Below are positions 61,135 through 64,000 of a DNA stretch of 64,000 bases, one piece after another. The translations under genes and the position numbers were made by a program. The notes beneath the pieces were generated by a model. It was not told where the DNA came from. It made no database searches and saw only the letters and a list, made by a program, of their open reading frames with translations. The stretch is from an uncultured Bacilli bacterium (GTDB lineage Bacteria > Bacillota_I > Bacilli_A > RF39 > UBA660): NCBI GenBank assembly GCA_910585045.1, contig CAJUCD010000004.1:1-64000 (forward strand), given 5' to 3'. Every line of letters starts with the position of its first letter. The first letter of the stretch is position 1.

Positions 61135-61542
61135 ATGACTAAAGAAGAAAAAATGTCCTTTGTTATGAATGCGCTAAAAGAGGGAACATATATGATATTA
61201 CCTGATACTCTTACAACAGGAGAGGGCCTTGTTTATAAAATTAGTTTAAGCGGTAATCTTAGTGAAGATGGTATTGAACGTGGTTTTTTATATATACCAG
61301 CTGGTTCTGGTATTAAATATCATCCTCATAATAATGATTTAGAAGTTTACCGTTTATTACAAGGTGTTTTAAGTATTGATAATAAAGAAATGGAAATAAA
61401 TATTTGTGGCCAAAATGGCGAACATGGAATAGATATTGTACCCACAGATACTATTATTGAAACATGCAAAATGAATGAACTATTTTTAGGCGAAAGTATA
61501 GATTCCTATAAAGAAAAATATTCTTATTTAAAAGGTAGATAG
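61135..61542 (+). CDS. Cupin-domain protein
   Basis: A 135-residue protein. GSGIKYHPHNNDLEVYRLLQ followed by Gly matches cupin motif 1 exactly (G-x5-H-x-H-x4-E-x6-G), giving a metal site of two His and one Glu. The second cupin motif is weak. The C-terminus has CGQNGEHGIDIVP. It is a small cytosolic beta-barrel of unknown ligand. GAAAGG precedes the ATG. Confidence 0.75.
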   Translation: MTKEEKMSFVMNALKEGTYMILPDTLTTGEGLVYKISLSGNLSEDGIERGFLYIPAGSGIKYHPHNNDLEVYRLLQGVLSIDNKEMEINICGQNGEHGIDIVPTDTIIETCKMNELFLGESIDSYKEKYSYLKGR

Positions 61543-61620
61543 AATATATAATATGTCATAGTACCGACTTAAACAGTTGGTACTATTTTTATTTATATGA
61601 AAAAAGAGACTTTGTAGCCT

Positions 61621-61869
61621 CTAATTATTACTTTCTAATTTTCTAAGAGTTTGTTTTATGCATTTACTCTCAACATTTTGAACTTTATACCAACCACATT
61701 CAGTCATTTTATTATATAAATCATCCTGTAATTTTATAATATCATCAAGTCCATTTTTAATAACATTATGTACTGCTTTAGTAGAACTTTCTAAACTTCC
61801 GTGAACAAATACTTCTGTTGTACTTTTAAGAAGTAAAAGCATATTTTCCATTAATACTTTATCACTCAT
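61621..61869 (-). CDS. Coat F (CotF)-like protein
   Basis: An 82-residue helical protein resembling the second half of the CotF spore-coat domain. Helix 1 is VLMENMLLLLKSTTEVFVHG, then a central helix and MTECGWYKVQNVE, matching the family's RGWYxP-type motif before the last helix. It overlaps the preceding 63-residue gene by 8 bases. GGAGGAGAG is its ribosome site. CotF-type proteins occur in spore coats and, more broadly, in Firmicutes without known sporulation. Confidence 0.7.
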   Translation of the reverse strand: MSDKVLMENMLLLLKSTTEVFVHGSLESSTKAVHNVIKNGLDDIIKLQDDLYNKMTECGWYKVQNVESKCIKQTLRKLESNN

Positions 61870-62053
61870 TTGTGCTCTCCTCCAATACTTTCATCAGTTT
61901 TTGTTTTAAAGACTCATGTTTTTTTAATTGACCCTTCATAAAAGTTTTTAAACTTTTATCTTGCAAAGAATCAATAGTATATTGACAAATATCTACTAAA
62001 TTAGTTTCATGTCCAATTGCATCTTCCATATAAAGCAATTCTTTTTGTGTCAT
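61862..62053 (-). CDS. Small helical partner of CotF-like protein
   Basis: A 63-residue helical protein (LLYMEDAIGHETNLVDICQY, FMKGQLKKHESLKQKLMKVL). It looks like one half of a ferritin-like bundle, with a His in the fourth helix position. It is translated just before the CotF-like gene, with AAAGGAGG before its ATG. The two may form one bundle. Confidence 0.65.
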   Translation of the reverse strand: MTQKELLYMEDAIGHETNLVDICQYTIDSLQDKSLKTFMKGQLKKHESLKQKLMKVLEESTNE

Positions 62054-62130
62054 AATTTCCTCCTTTAATTTTAGTATGGAGCAATCTCTTAAAAATATAA
62101 TAATAAAAAAGAAGAATTATTAAAATTCCT

Positions 62131-63486
62131 CTATTTATTATAAGTATTAACAATATTCGTAAATATTGTTTTTAAATTATTTAAACCTTCTTCAGTTTCA
62201 GCTTCACATCTCATAGTAATATTTGGTCCAGTATTACTAGCTCTGACTAAAGCCCATCCTGATGCAAAGTTAACTCTAACTCCATCAATAGCATTTATTA
62301 CCCAATTTTGAGATTCGCAAAACTCTTTAATTTTTTCTATTACTTGGAACTTTCTATCATCAGGACTAGTAAATTTTATTTCGGGAGTACTAAAGTATTT
62401 TGGAATATCAGCGACCATTTGACTTAAAGGGGTAGTAGTCTTACTCATTAATTCTAATAATCTTAGCCCTGCATAAATACCACTGCCAACATCCGCAATT
62501 TTATCTCTAAAGTAAAAATGTCCAGAATATTCTCCACCAAAAGGCAAGTCATCTTCTTTAATTTTAGCTTGTGTATAACTAGCGCCAGTTCTAAAGCAAA
62601 GAGGGGAACCACCTAGTCTTGTAATTTCAGTTTCTAAAGCTTTAGTACATTTAACATCAAATAAGAAAGTTTTATTTTTAACTTTTGAAATAATATCTCG
62701 AATGATTAAAATCATAAAGTGATCGCTAGGAACAACATTACCTTTTTCATCAACTATACCAAGTCTATCTCCATCACCATCAAAAGCAATACCACAATCA
62801 GCTTTTCTTTTAATAACTTCTTTTTTTAAAGCTTCTAAATTTTCTTCTACAACAGGGTCTGGATGATGATTAGGGAATCTTCCATCACTTTCTTCAAATA
62901 AATATTCAGCATCAATATTTACTTTTTCAAAAACTTTTCTAGCAACAATTGAAGTAGTTCCATTTCCAATATCTATTACTACTTTTCTTTTTCTTCTACC
63001 AAATTCTAAGCCATATCTTAAAAATTCTACATACTTTTCTGTAATATTTCCACTAGAAACAGTTCCATTACCAGATAAAAATGTTCCTGCAAAAGTATAA
63101 TTTTTAAAGTCTTCAATCATTTCTCCTCGAGCATTAGCAAGCATATCGAAGGAAAATTTAAAGCCATTATCATCTTTAGGATTATGACTAGCTGTTATCA
63201 TAATTCCAAAAATATTATGAATATATCTTGCATAATAATGCATTGGTGTAGTAGTTAAACCATAATTATATACATTAACTCCACTATCATTAATTCCTTT
63301 AATTAAATAAGCTGCTAGGGCTGGACTAGATAGGCGATTATCATGTGAAACTATACAAGTTGTTTGATTATATCGCTCTCTAATATAACTACCATAACTT
63401 CTACCAATAGTGTAAGCAACAGTCTCATTAATTGTTACAGGGTAAGTACCTCTAATATCATATTCTCTAAATATACTTGGATTCAA
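62131..63486 (-). CDS. Phosphomannomutase/phosphoglucomutase
   Basis: A 451-residue alpha-D-phosphohexomutase of the AlgC/ManB type: FREYDIRGTYP, the phosphoserine loop ITASHNPKDDNG, the metal loop AFDGDGDRLG, the sugar loop GGEYSGHFYFRD and the C-terminal phosphate loop RASNTGPNITMR. It makes mannose-1-P or glucose-1-P for envelope glycans. The start is TTG at 63486, with AAGAGG 9 bases upstream. Confidence 0.93.
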   Translation of the reverse strand: MNPSIFREYDIRGTYPVTINETVAYTIGRSYGSYIRERYNQTTCIVSHDNRLSSPALAAYLIKGINDSGVNVYNYGLTTTPMHYYARYIHNIFGIMITASHNPKDDNGFKFSFDMLANARGEMIEDFKNYTFAGTFLSGNGTVSSGNITEKYVEFLRYGLEFGRRKRKVVIDIGNGTTSIVARKVFEKVNIDAEYLFEESDGRFPNHHPDPVVEENLEALKKEVIKRKADCGIAFDGDGDRLGIVDEKGNVVPSDHFMILIIRDIISKVKNKTFLFDVKCTKALETEITRLGGSPLCFRTGASYTQAKIKEDDLPFGGEYSGHFYFRDKIADVGSGIYAGLRLLELMSKTTTPLSQMVADIPKYFSTPEIKFTSPDDRKFQVIEKIKEFCESQNWVINAIDGVRVNFASGWALVRASNTGPNITMRCEAETEEGLNNLKTIFTNIVNTYNK

Positions 63487-63574
63487 TTTTCTAACCTCTT
63501 TCTATTAACTTAATAATAACATACTTCCTGGAGTTTTAGTAGTTAAATTTTATTATTTTTACACTCTTTTTAAT

Positions 63575-63603
63575 TTGCCAAAAAGGGTATATTATGGTAT
63601 AAT
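63575..63603 (+). promoter_or_regulatory. Promoter of the 3'-truncated gene
   Basis: TTGCCA, 17-bp spacer, TATAAT. Confidence 0.75.
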
Positions 63604-63644
63604 TAAAGAGATTAAATTTTTTTTGGGGTGAAAGTAGGGATTTT

Positions 63645-64000
63645 ATGTCATTAGAATATCTAAGAGAAGAATTACTAGCAATGTTAAATGAAGCTGAAAA
63701 TTTACCTGAAAGTGAATTATCACCAGTTGAAGGTACTAATATTAAAGTGAAAACAGGACGTGTCTCTGAATTTAAAAGTAAAGCAAGAAATTATTATGAA
63801 AGGTACTTTAATCATACCTTGACAGATGCAGAAGAAGCTACTATTCCATATTTAAAAGAAGCTTATGAGACTCTAGTTGCTAATAGAACAACTTCTAGTA
63901 ATGAATACTTTTTTTCATTAGTTGAGGAAATCACATCAGCTAATAAAGATTTAACTGAAAGATTTGCAATGTTAAATCGTAGTTTAACAACTATTGAAAG
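63645..64000 (+). CDS. Helical protein, cut by the window end
   Basis: The first 118 residues of an open frame starting MSLEYLREELLAMLNEAENL, with AGGGA before the ATG and a good promoter upstream. It is mostly helical with many Glu and Lys, includes ARNYYERYFNHTLTDAEEAT, and has no membrane segment. I do not recognise it, and the frame runs off the window. Confidence 0.7.
   Translation, partial: MSLEYLREELLAMLNEAENLPESELSPVEGTNIKVKTGRVSEFKSKARNYYERYFNHTLTDAEEATIPYLKEAYETLVANRTTSSNEYFFSLVEEITSANKDLTERFAMLNRSLTTIE

Noticed and set aside
1..64000. Mollicute genetic code (TGA as Trp)
   Set aside because: Several conserved genes end in TGA at the expected place (nfo, the kinase at 43379, RluA), and Trp is encoded by TGG.

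Overview
The window is very AT-rich DNA (by eye well below 30% G+C), densely coding, with Gram-positive expression signals: AGGAGG or GGTGAT ribosome sites, TTGACA-N17-TATAAT promoters and short stem/T-run terminators. TGA is a real stop (for example 23828-23830 and 44393-44395), so the Mollicute TGA=Trp code does not apply. Class B PBP, D,D-carboxypeptidase, UppS, Bce-type modules, VanZ proteins, lipoprotein lipoboxes and CotF-like coat genes point to a walled, single-membrane Bacilli-type Firmicute with a small AT-rich genome, probably a host-associated uncultured lineage. I cannot name a species.

Layout. 1-8.0 kb: housekeeping and accessory enzymes (TPR protein with a broken 5' end, DUF1848, phosphoesterase, lipase-like protein, M18 peptidase, RDD, Nudix) and a MerR/YbjQ operon. 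8.0-11.8 kb: four related loci, two intact and two decayed, that look like type I toxin-antitoxin units: a 24-27 residue hydrophobic peptide starting M(T/N)KKDFLI, convergently overlapped by a short antisense RNA with its own sigma-A promoter. Single genes (HhH-GPD-like protein, lipoprotein, transglutaminase-like protein) lie between them, and a tRNA-Thr follows. 11.9-17 kb: UppS, a membrane protein, a stand-alone VirD4-type ATPase with a long Asn/Pro tail, a phosphoesterase and a rhodanese. 17-29 kb: two members of a four-gene family of anchored surface proteins with variable C-termini (17.8 and 27.8 kb; the others at 54.1 and 55.6 kb), a YtrA-type ABC operon, a prepilin, nfo, a PBP and rpmG-small ORF-efp. 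29-46 kb: an envelope-defence block with two Bce-type ABC plus two-component modules, the second carrying a D,D-carboxypeptidase, on either side of a MarR-controlled heterodimeric ABC exporter, with a structured leader RNA upstream, then VanZ and GT-C-like membrane proteins. 46-54 kb: a second transglutaminase-like protein, cdd, an acyltransferase, and a sensor kinase/receiver/NatAB-like ABC cassette. 57-64 kb: a VanZ-RDD fusion, RluA, an ABC-2 exporter, a cupin, two CotF-like genes, phosphohexomutase and a truncated gene.

How parts may work together. The MerR gene at 7.08 kb and the ABC-2 exporter at 58.9 kb share the same unusual promoter: TTGACA, 19-bp spacer, -10, with a CCTAAGG dyad at the same offset. 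That predicts one regulon across 50 kb. The two Bce modules, MarR exporter, D,D-carboxypeptidase and VanZ proteins fit defence against peptide antibiotics that attack lipid-linked wall precursors. The surface-protein paralogs look like a recombining family; their C-termini resemble the variable lectin-fold ends of diversity-generating-retroelement targets, but no reverse transcriptase lies in this window.
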